Origin: Verrucomicrobiaceae bacterium
Lineage (GTDB): Bacteria; Verrucomicrobiota; Verrucomicrobiia; Opitutales; Intestinicryptomonadaceae
Direction: 5' to 3'
Assembly (NCBI GenBank): GCA_015061955.1
Contig: SUVO01000014.1
Coordinates: 1 to 64,000 of the forward strand
Length of the DNA: 64,000 bases
The first letter of the stretch is position 1, and each line of letters begins with the position of its first letter. The notes beneath the pieces are model-generated. The model did not search any database and had not been told where the DNA came from. It worked only from the letters and a program-made list of their open reading frames with translations. The position numbers and the translations under genes were made by a program. Below, piece by piece: positions 6,598-15,316 of the stretch.

Positions 6598-8157
6598 ATG
6601 AAAAAAAGAACACTTATATCCATAATTACATGCGTCGCTTTAACATCATCATATGCCGAAAATATGTATTTTAATGGTGTTTGGGAAAAAGGCAAAGTTC
6701 AAAAATTCTCTAACCCTAACGCTTGGACCACAACATCAGGTCCAGCAAACAGAGTTATCCAGAAAGACGATACCCTCAACATTATCGACACAACAGGGTA
6801 CTCGGTCATAGACGGCAATGTTAAAGTTAAATCTCTCAATTTAGGTAGATATCTCGCAAGCAAATCAAGCATTGGTAAAATTGCATTCTCTATGTCGAAA
6901 AAAGCTCCCAACGGTAAGGACGGCTCTTTCACCATCGATACCAACGAAAAAGATGCAAAAACTTCAACTGCCATATACTCAGACTTTGCTGGCGTAAAAA
7001 ACGATAAAAACAAAACTCCATTACCACAGCAAGTATTGACATTTTCAGGTGGTTTAGTCGAAATCAAAAATTCGGCTTCAGGTGGTTCCGTTGCTTTAGA
7101 CTTAAACGCTCAACAAACTCCCAAAACACCATCTACATACAAAGCTGGTATTATCTTCGACTGCCCTGTTCACTTCTGGAACTCGGTAGTTGTACGCTCG
7201 AAAAACATCGCCTACTGCGAAGGCATTGGTCATCAAGTTTGTCAATTATCATTTTTAAATAAAACTTTAGTAGCATACAGAAGCAAGGGTAAAAATATGT
7301 ATAGAATATTTAATGTATTCCCATTAGATACACACTATTTTACTCCTCTTATGATTATCAATGTTGGCGATGAAAACCATCGCAATGCGAGAATGCAAAC
7401 TGGCTTATTCAAACTCAGCAGAGGCTCGGCTTTGAATGTATTCGGAACTCTCGATGTAAATGGCGATTTCATTATGGAATGGGCAGCAATGCTCAACATC
7501 AAAAAAGGTGGCAAACTTAACATTTCTTCAAAAGAAATAAACAACTTTGTTGAATTTAAATCGCAAAAACTTGCAAGAATTACTGTCGATGGAACATTGA
7601 GCATTACAAATCCAAAACTCCATAAAGGAAACACTATATTTAACGACGTACAAATGGTTGTAGGGCCTACTGGTAAAATTGTTGTTGATGGTACTGGTTT
7701 TCAAGGTATGAACGGCTTACACATTGAACGTTCGTTATTGAAGCTTGAAAATGGCGCTAAAGTTTATGCTCGCAACATGCTTCGCTTAGGCAACAGAAGC
7801 AGACTTCAGATGTTTGGCGAAAATCCAATCTCGGCACGCGAGCCTGCCAACAAGCTCTGCAAGATTTTAATACATGGTAGCGAAACTAAGGTAGAACTTT
7901 ATGCAAATCAAAAATTCGACAGCTTTGCAGCAAACCGTTCATTCTTGCTCAAGCTTAGCGAAAATGTTTCAGACGTAAGTTTCCAAGAATTAATAAGTGG
8001 AAAATGGAACAAATCTATTTTTGTTGAAATAGATGGCTTCAAAAATGGTACAATTAAGATTGCAAAAGATTCCCCTATGATTGCTACAAATGTAAAAGCT
8101 AAAGGTTGGAAAAATTTCAGACTTGAAAACGGCGTTTTAACTGCCGATGCTGAATAA
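6598..8157 (+). CDS. Secreted protein of unknown function, probably beta-rich
   Basis: A 519-residue protein with a Sec signal peptide (MKKRTLISIITCVALTSSYA, cut before ENMYFNG). The mature part is rich in Gly, Asn, Ser and Lys. Phrases recur such as 'GTLDVNGDFIMEW', 'GGKLNISSKE', 'GTLSITNP', 'GPTGKIVVDGT' and 'LKLENGAKVYARN'. This is the alternating pattern of right-handed beta-helix or autotransporter-passenger-like surface proteins common in Opitutae. Unlike the protein at 49315 it has no PEP-CTERM tail, so it may be released or held by other means. No Shine-Dalgarno sequence is seen. It stands alone, with a terminator after it. Confidence 0.7.
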   Translation: MKKRTLISIITCVALTSSYAENMYFNGVWEKGKVQKFSNPNAWTTTSGPANRVIQKDDTLNIIDTTGYSVIDGNVKVKSLNLGRYLASKSSIGKIAFSMSKKAPNGKDGSFTIDTNEKDAKTSTAIYSDFAGVKNDKNKTPLPQQVLTFSGGLVEIKNSASGGSVALDLNAQQTPKTPSTYKAGIIFDCPVHFWNSVVVRSKNIAYCEGIGHQVCQLSFLNKTLVAYRSKGKNMYRIFNVFPLDTHYFTPLMIINVGDENHRNARMQTGLFKLSRGSALNVFGTLDVNGDFIMEWAAMLNIKKGGKLNISSKEINNFVEFKSQKLARITVDGTLSITNPKLHKGNTIFNDVQMVVGPTGKIVVDGTGFQGMNGLHIERSLLKLENGAKVYARNMLRLGNRSRLQMFGENPISAREPANKLCKILIHGSETKVELYANQKFDSFAANRSFLLKLSENVSDVSFQELISGKWNKSIFVEIDGFKNGTIKIAKDSPMIATNVKAKGWKNFRLENGVLTADAE

Positions 8158-8178
8158 AAACTAAGCCATATTTCACTA

Positions 8179-8216
8179 AAAATGCATCGAAACACACATC
8201 GATGCATTTTTTATTA
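8179..8216 (+). terminator. Intrinsic terminator of the secreted-protein gene
   Basis: AAAATGCATCG at 8179-8189 pairs with CGATGCATTTT at 8200-8210, followed by a T-rich run. Confidence 0.85.
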
Positions 8217-8235
8217 TTTTTTTACAAAAAAAGTA

Positions 8236-8264
8236 TTGACTAATCCTCTCAAATTGAATCTAAT
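8236..8264 (+). promoter_or_regulatory. Promoter of tRNA-Phe
   Basis: TTGACT at 8236-8241 and TCTAAT at 8259-8264 are spaced by 17 bp, about 21 bases ahead of the mature tRNA 5' end. Confidence 0.6.
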
Positions 8265-8285
8265 GATGTCTTACATTTTTGAAAT

Positions 8286-8361
8286 GGCCAGATAGCTCAG
8301 TTGGTAGAGCGGAGGACTGAAAATCCTTGTGTCCCTGGTTCGATTCCTGGTCTGGCCACCA
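8286..8361 (+). tRNA. tRNA-Phe (GAA anticodon)
   Basis: 76 nt including an encoded CCA. The acceptor arms GGCCAGA and TCTGGCC pair fully. The anticodon loop CTGAAAA lies between GAGGA and TCCTT and gives GAA. The T-arm has GGTTCGATTCC. It has its own promoter and terminator. Confidence 0.95.
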
Positions 8362-8368
8362 TTTTAAA

Positions 8369-8403
8369 AGCGAGTTATACTTTGTATAGCTCGCTCTTTT
8401 TTG
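8369..8403 (+). terminator. Intrinsic terminator of tRNA-Phe
   Basis: AGCGAGTTATAC (8369-8380), TTT loop, GTATAGCTCGCT (8384-8395, one G-T pair), then TTTTTT. Confidence 0.85.
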
Positions 8404-8559
8404 TTATATACAAATACCAATTAAATAATTTTATTATTAGTTTTTATTTTTGTTTTTATTGATTTATATTGAAATTTTATTGACTTAAAAATCCAAAATA
8501 ACATAAAATTTACTATACTTTCTAACAGTAAAATAATTAAATCAAAAGGAATAATATAT

Positions 8560-9918
8560 ATGAATAGAAGAGACTTCTTAAAAACAGGAGCAGTATTGGG
8601 GGCAACTACTGCAATTCCGTCATTTTCTTTTGCACTAAGCAAAGGCAACGACAGAATTAAAGTAGGCTTAATTGGTTGTGGTAGTCGTGCAACAGGAGCA
8701 GCAATTAACATGATGAATGCCGACCCAAACGTAGAATTTGTGGCTTTTGCAGATCTATTTGAAGACAAAATTCAACCATCAATCGACAAAATTGCAACAG
8801 AAGTTCAATGGGTTATTAAGAAAAAAGGCTTACCTTCCGATACTGCCAAAAAGATTATCGATCCAAAGAAAGTTCAACGTTTTTCAGGGTGGAACTGTGT
8901 TGATCAATTATTATCAATAAAAGAAATCGACTTAGTTATCGAAGCCACACCACCAGTATTCCGTACACCTCACTACAAAAAGATTGTAGAAGCTGGCAAA
9001 CACGCTTTCTTGGAAAAACCAGCATGTATCGACATCACTCAGGCTCGTGAAATGCTCGCACTCGCAGACGAAGCAAACAAAAAGGGCTTGAGCGTAGTTT
9101 GTGGTACTCAACGTCGCTACCACGATGGATATCAAGAAGTCATCAAGCGTGTTCAAGATGGTATGATTGGCGAACCTATTGCGGCTCAATGCTACTGGAA
9201 TGGTGGTTATTACGTAGGTCAGGTCCCACACGACGACATGGAAAAAGCCGGTTTATTCAAAGGCTTGACTCCCGATGATATGGAATATCAAATCCGTAAC
9301 TGGTTCTCATTCATCTGGACATCTGGCGACCACATCGTAGAACAGCACGTTCACAACCTCGACGTTATCATGTGGGCTTTAGGCGACAATCGTATGCCAA
9401 TAGATGTTCGTGGTATGGGTGGCAGAGATACCGACTTACCTTCTCCAAAATATGGTGATCGCTTCAGCCACTTTGCTGTCGACTTCGATATGGGCGATGG
9501 GTTACGTCTTGAAAGCTATTGTCAACAAGTTCCAAGAGTTGCCGATGAAGTTGGCGAACGTATTGTTGGCACCAAGGGTATAATGCACACTGCCCTCTGG
9601 GGAAGTGCTTGCAAAATAACAGACCACAAAGGTAATATAATTTATGCTCCTAAGGTAACTACTCGCCACGACTTAGAAAATGAACACAAATTCTTACTCA
9701 GCCACATTCGTGCAGGCAAGCAAGTTAACACACTAAAAAAACTTGTAAACTCAACTCTCCTTGCTATTGCAGGTCGTATGAGTGCATTCAGTGGCAAGAA
9801 GTTCAAGTTTGAATGGATGATGCGTAAGTCGCAAGAAAATCTCGTTCCAGCTAAGATGGGCTTCTACAAAAATCCAATCGCTGGTGTTCCAGTTCCAGGC
9901 AAATATCGTCTCTACTAA
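8560..9918 (+). CDS. Tat-exported Gfo/Idh/MocA-family oxidoreductase
   Basis: A 452-residue NAD(P)-dependent sugar dehydrogenase-type protein. The N-terminus MNRRDFLKTGAVLGATTAIPSFSFA is a twin-arginine signal, so it should be folded with its cofactor and exported. The mature start RIKVGLIGCGSRATGA is the Rossmann nucleotide-binding turn (GxGxxxxG). FLEKPACID matches the family's conserved EKP motif, in which the lysine contributes to catalysis. The C-terminal domain contains the helix-strand pattern around GDHIVEQHVHNLDVIMW. The substrate is unknown; exported members in related bacteria often act on polysaccharide-derived sugars or as glycosidases. AAAAGGAA lies ahead of the start. Confidence 0.88.
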   Translation: MNRRDFLKTGAVLGATTAIPSFSFALSKGNDRIKVGLIGCGSRATGAAINMMNADPNVEFVAFADLFEDKIQPSIDKIATEVQWVIKKKGLPSDTAKKIIDPKKVQRFSGWNCVDQLLSIKEIDLVIEATPPVFRTPHYKKIVEAGKHAFLEKPACIDITQAREMLALADEANKKGLSVVCGTQRRYHDGYQEVIKRVQDGMIGEPIAAQCYWNGGYYVGQVPHDDMEKAGLFKGLTPDDMEYQIRNWFSFIWTSGDHIVEQHVHNLDVIMWALGDNRMPIDVRGMGGRDTDLPSPKYGDRFSHFAVDFDMGDGLRLESYCQQVPRVADEVGERIVGTKGIMHTALWGSACKITDHKGNIIYAPKVTTRHDLENEHKFLLSHIRAGKQVNTLKKLVNSTLLAIAGRMSAFSGKKFKFEWMMRKSQENLVPAKMGFYKNPIAGVPVPGKYRLY

Positions 9919-9961
9919 AACGTGTATAGACGCATCATTTTGCAAAGGTAATTTAAATAAT

Positions 9962-9991
9962 AAAAAAGTAGGCAAATTGCCTACTTTTTTT
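9962..9991. terminator. Bidirectional terminator between convergent genes
   Basis: AAAAAGTAGGC and GCCTACTTTTT pair around a short AT loop, flanked by A and T runs. It serves the oxidoreductase gene on the left and the MFS gene, which ends at 10071, on the right. Confidence 0.85.
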
Positions 9992-10070
9992 ATTTCAGTT
10001 CTTATGTTAATCCTAATCTAAAGACAATTTTTTTATATTTAAATTACAACCTTGTAGCTAAAAGCACGCT

Positions 10071-11291
10071 TTATACATTTTGTTTTTTAGGTTTTAGAAG
10101 TACAGAAACAACAACAAGCACTATTGCCATAAATATTGCCAACGATGCAAACGCCATACCCAAATTTCCACCATCAGACAATCTTCCAAAAAGCACTGTA
10201 ACAACGCCACCTGCCGACACACCAACTGTATTCATAATGCCATAAGCCCCTGCTCTACTACGGGAATTTACAAACTGACACAACACAGGCATATTACTTG
10301 CATCGAGAAATCCAAAGCCAACTCCAAAGCATAATCCTGCAACAACAACCCATACTGCCGACTGGCAAAACCCCATAAACACCAATCCAGGAATACACAA
10401 GAACAATCCAACCGATAACACAAAAATTCTGCCACGCAAAAATCTTGCCCCTAATTTATCCGACATTATTCCACCAACGACCACACCAACAAACGATGCC
10501 AATGCCAACGTTATAGTTGCCGTAGGACCTGCAATTTTCATATCTAAATTTAGATTTTGTGCAAACAATGTAGGCAACCAATTTTTACTTGCCCAGCTTG
10601 GCATAGATATTGCTGAAAAATAAAAAAGTATCACTACAAATTGAGGACTTTTCAGCAATTGCTTAAAGCTATCAATCACACCACCTAAACCTTGTTTTTC
10701 TATACTATTTGTTTGAATGTTTTTCGAGCTTCGCAAACAAACGCACAACAACAACGCATACGCAACACCAAACACACCCAACGCTATAAACGCCATTCGC
10801 CACGATGCAACATCTGCCAATACTGCACCAAAACCACCCAAAGCTTGACCTACATAAAGGCCTGTCATATGAATTCCAACAGCCAACGCTCGAGTTCTAT
10901 CGGTATGTTCTGATGCAATCAAAGCAAGTGCAGCAGGCAGATACAAAGCTTCAGAAAGCCCCATACCTGCACGCAAAATATACAACTGTGTAAAATTCTG
11001 AGCAAATCCCATCAACAATGTTATCAAGCTCCAAATACCAAGCGAATACACAATAACACGTTTTTTATCGAATCTATCGCCAGCCATACCTGCAAATGGA
11101 CCTATGATTGCATAAATCCAAAGAAACACTGCCATTAACTGACCGAAATTTTCTGCCAAACGCAATTGTGGAATATCGACTGCTATCGAGGTTTGCAATG
11201 TCGACAATATTTGTCGGTCCATATAGTTGAGCAATGCAACAACCCATAACAGACCAACCAATAACCAAGGATATGCTTTATCTTTACACAT
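10071..11291 (-). CDS. MFS transporter, probably for sialic acid
   Basis: A 406-residue major facilitator protein with about 12 hydrophobic segments. The loop between helices 2 and 3 reads GMAGDRFDKKRVI, the family signature (G-x3-D-R-x-x-R/K-R). The N-terminus WVVALLNYMDRQILS resembles the anion/sugar-acid symporter group (the hexuronate and sialic-acid type). The start is one base after the stop of the N-acetylneuraminate lyase gene, so the two are co-transcribed. The likely substrate, N-acetylneuraminate, is inferred from that coupling. It is the last gene of the operon. Confidence 0.82.
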   Translation of the reverse strand: MCKDKAYPWLLVGLLWVVALLNYMDRQILSTLQTSIAVDIPQLRLAENFGQLMAVFLWIYAIIGPFAGMAGDRFDKKRVIVYSLGIWSLITLLMGFAQNFTQLYILRAGMGLSEALYLPAALALIASEHTDRTRALAVGIHMTGLYVGQALGGFGAVLADVASWRMAFIALGVFGVAYALLLCVCLRSSKNIQTNSIEKQGLGGVIDSFKQLLKSPQFVVILFYFSAISMPSWASKNWLPTLFAQNLNLDMKIAGPTATITLALASFVGVVVGGIMSDKLGARFLRGRIFVLSVGLFLCIPGLVFMGFCQSAVWVVVAGLCFGVGFGFLDASNMPVLCQFVNSRSRAGAYGIMNTVGVSAGGVVTVLFGRLSDGGNLGMAFASLAIFMAIVLVVVSVLLKPKKQNV

Positions 11292-11292
11292 C

Positions 11293-12213
11293 TTAAACTA
11301 TATTACATTTGTTGAAGAAATCGATAGCTTGCAAATCTTGTTTTAAAGCTATTTCTTCTTCGTCGGTAAGATTTTCAAATGGTAGACGATTTGGACCTAA
11401 ATCTAAACCAATAAGCTTCATTATTCGCTTACCTCCCACTATATTTCCTCTATACTTACAGATAATATTTATCACTTCTTGCGAGTAATTTTGCATTTCG
11501 TTAGCTTTTTTCAAATCGCCATTTTTCCATGCATTCAAAATTTCATTCTGCACACGTCCATTATAATTTGTAGTACCACAAATGCACCCTGCTGCTCCAC
11601 CTTGAACAAGACTGCAAAGTGCTGTTTCATCTTGACCATGCAAAATATCGTATTTGCCATTTGCAAAAAGTCGGCATTGATTGTACTCATACAAATGTTC
11701 GTCGGTAAATTTTATACCAGCAAAATTTTTGACATCTAATTTATCCATTTCGCGCAACAAATCTACCATAGACACAAATGTTTTGCTAAAGACTGGCATA
11801 TGATAATAGTAGAATGGTATATCGCCACACCACTGACATATCTTTTGACAATATTTTGCCAAAGTCTTAGCCGATGCAATATTTGGAAAAGCCGATGGCA
11901 TTGCCCCTACCCCCCACGCACCAATATCTTGAGCGTGCTTTGCAAGTATACAAGCCGATTCTAACGAACATGTTCCAACATGAATAATAACTTTAAAATC
12001 GGGAGGCGACACCTTAACCCATTCTTCTGCAATTTGCATTCTTTCTGCATCTGTCAAATTGCACCCTTCACCTGTTGAGCCATTTACAAATACGCCCTTC
12101 ATTCCATTTTTAATGAGCATTTCGGCATACTTACCGATTATGTCCAAGTTAATTTCGCCATTGTCCTTAAATGGAGCATATGGAGCATCTATAAGTCCTG
12201 TAATTTTTTCCAT
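11293..12213 (-). CDS. nanA: N-acetylneuraminate lyase
   Basis: A 306-residue aldolase of the DHDPS/NAL superfamily. It cleaves N-acetylneuraminate to N-acetylmannosamine and pyruvate in the cytoplasm. GSTGEG at 45-50 binds the pyruvate carboxylate. YYYHMP at 135-140 puts the catalytic tyrosine at 137, as in the E. coli enzyme. AGIKFTD places the Schiff-base lysine at 168. The 'YYYH.P' form resembles the eukaryotic and Bacteroidetes type of NAL rather than DHDPS, which normally has YN.P. The neighbours (MFS transporter one base downstream, GntR regulator upstream, sialidase-family gene at 32382) agree. Two matching palindromes precede the gene. Confidence 0.88.
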   Translation of the reverse strand: MEKITGLIDAPYAPFKDNGEINLDIIGKYAEMLIKNGMKGVFVNGSTGEGCNLTDAERMQIAEEWVKVSPPDFKVIIHVGTCSLESACILAKHAQDIGAWGVGAMPSAFPNIASAKTLAKYCQKICQWCGDIPFYYYHMPVFSKTFVSMVDLLREMDKLDVKNFAGIKFTDEHLYEYNQCRLFANGKYDILHGQDETALCSLVQGGAAGCICGTTNYNGRVQNEILNAWKNGDLKKANEMQNYSQEVINIICKYRGNIVGGKRIMKLIGLDLGPNRLPFENLTDEEEIALKQDLQAIDFFNKCNIV

Positions 12214-12234
12214 AAATAAAATTAATTAAAAATA

Positions 12235-12277
12235 CTGATATATCAGATGCCCTAAGCTACATTTTCTGATATATCTG
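12235..12277 (-). promoter_or_regulatory. Pair of near-identical palindromes, likely operators of the sialic-acid operon
   Basis: CTGATATATCAG at 12235-12246 is a perfect palindrome, and CTGATATATCTG at 12266-12277 is a close copy. They begin 31 bp apart, about three helical turns. They lie between the terminator of the GntR gene and the start of nanA, so they sit in the nanA promoter region. Twofold symmetric sites of this length suit a GntR/FCD dimer. Confidence 0.65.
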
Positions 12278-12289
12278 TCAAGATTTTTA

Positions 12290-12316
12290 TAAAAAAAGAA
12301 GTCTTTTCAGACTTCT
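12290..12316 (-). terminator. Intrinsic terminator of the GntR regulator gene
   Basis: AGAAGTCT (12297-12304) pairs with AGACTTCT (12309-12316) around TTTC. On the minus strand the stem is followed by a run of T. It separates the regulator from the nanA operon. Confidence 0.85.
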
Positions 12317-12356
12317 AAAATTACAAAAGATTTACATATGCTCAAATAAGTTATAA

Positions 12357-12968
12357 TCAAGCATCAACATTTACGCGTTTAGAAATATGCTCGCGCAACA
12401 ATTTTTCTGCAACATCGGGCGACGCCGTTTTTAAAGATTTTAAAAGTTCAACGTGCGAAGCCTGTCTATCTTTTGGAAAAACACTACATACCGAGTAAAA
12501 CAGATTGCGTTTCATAACACCATCAAATGTTTTACTAAGAGGTGGACACTTTGCCAAATCAACTAAAGCCGAGTGAAATTTTATTTCAGCCAACCAATTT
12601 ATTTTTTCAGAATTTGCGCTATCGATTTTCTCTGCAAGCTTCATCAATTCATCAAAATCATCTTCTGGAATTTTTGAAGCATACATACGAGCAGCCTGAG
12701 TCTCTAACGCAATTCGCAACACACACAAATTTTTAACTGATGTTTCGTCTACACCAACAACAGTTGTTTCGCTTCGTGGTTTTGTAAGTAAAAAACCTTC
12801 GTTTTCCAAACGTTGCATAGCCTCTGCAACAGGAGCCAAGCTCATATTCAAAACTGTAGCAATATCTCTGCGTTTTATAGTTTCAGAGGGTTTTATTTTT
12901 TTTTGCACAAGCATTTCAAATATAGAATCATAAGCACGCTGTGCAAGTGTTGTATTTTTCGACTTCAT
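12357..12968 (-). CDS. GntR-family transcriptional regulator (FadR/FCD type)
   Basis: A 203-residue regulator. Residues 1-70 are a winged helix-turn-helix (AYDSIFEMLVQKKIKPSE...RRDIATVLNMSLAPVAEAMQRLENEGFL), the GntR signature. Residues about 80-200 are the all-helical FCD ligand domain, with LRIALETQAARM, the metal-type histidine in EIKFHSALVDLA and a late HISKR. FCD regulators commonly sense organic or sugar acids. It is transcribed on the same strand just upstream of nanA but has its own terminator, and the paired palindromes at 12235-12277 are the likely targets. A role as sialic-acid repressor is inferred from context. Confidence 0.85.
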   Translation of the reverse strand: MKSKNTTLAQRAYDSIFEMLVQKKIKPSETIKRRDIATVLNMSLAPVAEAMQRLENEGFLLTKPRSETTVVGVDETSVKNLCVLRIALETQAARMYASKIPEDDFDELMKLAEKIDSANSEKINWLAEIKFHSALVDLAKCPPLSKTFDGVMKRNLFYSVCSVFPKDRQASHVELLKSLKTASPDVAEKLLREHISKRVNVDA

Positions 12969-13138
12969 TTATCATCAACAATACTTATATACTTCAAAAA
13001 AACAAGATTTTTATTGATAATAAAGAGCTATAATTTTCTAAAATCATAGTATTTTATCTTAACTGTTAAGCAAAAAATTACTTTACAACATACAGCAACA
13101 ACATAAAATAACTTACAACTATAACCTAATTTGTAAAT

Positions 13139-14203
13139 ATGAAAAATTTAAATCAACGTTTAAATTCACTCGATATTCTCAGAGGTTTCGACCTTTTTGT
13201 TTTAGTATGTTTTGGTCCACTTTTAAAATGGGTATCTCAAAAGTATGGCTGTATTCCTACATGTATTGAAACACAATTCCATCATGTTCAATGGGAAGGC
13301 TTTGCATTTTGGGATATAATTATGCCCCTATTTATGTTTATGGCAGGTGTCGCAATGCCATTTTCTTTTGCTAAATATAACGGAAAAGGAACCTACATAA
13401 GAATATTACGCCGAGTACTTGTTTTATTTATTTTGGGAATGTTAGTTCAAGGCAATCTACTAACTGCAAAATTCTGGACAACCTTCGATATTTCAATACT
13501 TAAGCCATATTCAAACACACTTCAAGCAATAGCTGTTGGGTATTTAATTTCTTCAATACTTTTGTTAAACTTTAAAATTAGAGGTCAAATAATTGCAAGC
13601 GTTGTAATATTTGCAATCTACTGGGCGTTGATAACTTTCTGTGGCGATTTTACAAAAGATGGCAACTTTTCCAACTACGTCGACAATGCTGTTTTGGGTA
13701 AGTTCCGTGCAGGTCATAGTGGTTATACTTGGGTTTTGAGTTCGCTCAACTTCGGCGTAACAACAATGTTTGGTGTTTTCTGCGGACACATTATGCGTCG
13801 CAAAACTGAAAAGACTTCAAACGCTTTAGCATTATTTATTTTTGCAATAATACTATTAGCTTTGGGCTACTTGCTTAGTTTCCAAATGCCTATTATCAAA
13901 AAGATATGGAATAGTTCGTTCACACTTTGGAGTGGTGGTTTATGCGTTTTACTGATGGCAACATTCTACTACGTTGTTGATTGCTTAAATTTCAGCAAGG
14001 CTATAAGTTGGTTGAAAATCTACGGAATGAACGCAATTGCAGCATATATGTTGTATTCGCTCACAAAAATATTTGTATTTCCATCGGGTTTTGAAAAAAG
14101 CTTACCAACAATAATTGTAGAATTTTACACGCCTATACAATGTGTAGTAGTTTTTGCAATTTTGTATGCTATGTATAAAACAAAAACTTATTTAAAAGTA
14201 TAA
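13139..14203 (+). CDS. DUF5009-type membrane acyltransferase-like protein
   Basis: A 354-residue integral membrane protein with about ten hydrophobic helices. The start (RLNSLDILRGFDLFVLV) has the 'sLDilRGfd' motif of the DUF5009 / heparan-alpha-glucosaminide N-acetyltransferase-like family. The conserved WEGFAFWDIIMPLFMFMAG follows; in this family the region carries the residues thought to move an acetyl group across the membrane. It is divergent from the GntR gene. Proteins of this type often lie in sialic-acid or amino-sugar clusters, so it may act on amino-sugar acetylation, but this is inference. No ribosome site is visible. Confidence 0.8.
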   Translation: MKNLNQRLNSLDILRGFDLFVLVCFGPLLKWVSQKYGCIPTCIETQFHHVQWEGFAFWDIIMPLFMFMAGVAMPFSFAKYNGKGTYIRILRRVLVLFILGMLVQGNLLTAKFWTTFDISILKPYSNTLQAIAVGYLISSILLLNFKIRGQIIASVVIFAIYWALITFCGDFTKDGNFSNYVDNAVLGKFRAGHSGYTWVLSSLNFGVTTMFGVFCGHIMRRKTEKTSNALALFIFAIILLALGYLLSFQMPIIKKIWNSSFTLWSGGLCVLLMATFYYVVDCLNFSKAISWLKIYGMNAIAAYMLYSLTKIFVFPSGFEKSLPTIIVEFYTPIQCVVVFAILYAMYKTKTYLKV

Positions 14204-14239
14204 TCTAAGATTTATTAAACCACACATAATTAAATTAAT

Positions 14240-14302
14240 ATGAAAAAACAAATCCTAAAAAATATAACTCGTTGTGCGTTGTTATTGTTGACCACAAAAT
14301 AG
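14240..14302 (+). pseudogene. Signal-peptide-like stub, 20 codons
   Basis: A short open frame beginning MKKQILKNITRC followed by ALLLLTTK and an amber stop. It has the basic start and hydrophobic core of a Sec signal peptide, and then ends. It lies 37 bases after the DUF5009 gene, where another secreted protein could have followed. It is probably the head of a deleted gene, though a chance frame cannot be ruled out. Confidence 0.3.
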
Positions 14303-14318
14303 GATATTGCCAAGTTTT

Positions 14319-15314
14319 TTATAGTTTTAATTTTTCAACAAGAGCTTCGGCTTTTTTATCTATAATCGATTTTGCTGTTGCTATTTCGCCCTTACGCATA
14401 TTCATATTCGACGATGCAATATCGGATAGATTTTTCATATCGTACAAATACACGTCATCTAAATCGGCACAATTTTCATCTATGTTTTTTGGGACTGAAA
14501 GATCTATCAAGAACATTGGCGATACACGTTTTTTCATAGAGCTTTTTACCATATCGCAACTAATTAATTCGCCTGCTGAACTTGCACATACAACTATATC
14601 GAATAATCCAAGTTGATCTAAGCCATCGTTTAAATCTGCACTTCTTACGCCTATTTCTTTGGCGAGTTTATCGGAATTTTCACGAGTACGCGACACTATT
14701 GTTATGTTTTGAGCGCCTCGCACATAAAGAGCATCGGCAATCAATTTGCCTGCTTCACCCGAACCTACTAATAAAATATTAGCTTTTGAAATATCTTCAA
14801 ATATGTGCAATGCCAACTCAGCACTTACACTACCTATACTAATTTTACCATGTCCAATTTCAGTATTTGTACGAATCCATTTACCAACTTGTGCCGACTT
14901 CTGAAAAACAGCATTCAAAATGCGTCCACAATGATTACTTTCGAATGAACGCAAATACGCAGTTTTCACCTGACCAAAAATCTCGGTCTCACCAGTCATC
15001 TGCGATTTCAACCCCGATGCAACTTCAAACAAATGCGAAACAACTTCTTTATTTTTTTTGAAGTAGCACAATTTATTAGCATCGCCAAAAAGCTCTAATT
15101 TAAAAGCTTCTACATCTATTTTATCGCCCACAAAATAATATTCAACTCTGTTGCAAGTACTAAGCAAAACAACTTCAGCTAAACCGTATTTTTCAAGAAT
15201 TAACCGTTCTTTTGCAACGCAATTTTCTTTAGCAACACCACACACTCCAATTTGCTCTGCATTGGCGTTTTCGTGCGAAATTCCACAAAGATACAAAGCT
15301 TGCGAGCAATTCAT
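14319..15314 (-). CDS. hemA: Glutamyl-tRNA reductase, short form
   Basis: A 331-residue enzyme that reduces Glu-tRNA to glutamate-1-semialdehyde, the first step of C5 haem synthesis. The motif STCNRVEYY gives the active-site cysteine at 54. QVKTAYLRSF and the Rossmann segment ILLVGSGEAGKLIADAL follow, then FLIDLSVPKNID. It ends about 90 residues earlier than E. coli HemA: the helical C-terminal dimerization domain is almost absent. Chlamydial HemA proteins are similarly short, so this looks like a lineage trait rather than truncation. It begins two bases after the polyprenyl synthase gene, in an operon. Confidence 0.9.
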   Translation of the reverse strand: MNCSQALYLCGISHENANAEQIGVCGVAKENCVAKERLILEKYGLAEVVLLSTCNRVEYYFVGDKIDVEAFKLELFGDANKLCYFKKNKEVVSHLFEVASGLKSQMTGETEIFGQVKTAYLRSFESNHCGRILNAVFQKSAQVGKWIRTNTEIGHGKISIGSVSAELALHIFEDISKANILLVGSGEAGKLIADALYVRGAQNITIVSRTRENSDKLAKEIGVRSADLNDGLDQLGLFDIVVCASSAGELISCDMVKSSMKKRVSPMFLIDLSVPKNIDENCADLDDVYLYDMKNLSDIASSNMNMRKGEIATAKSIIDKKAEALVEKLKL

Positions 15315-15316
15315 AA

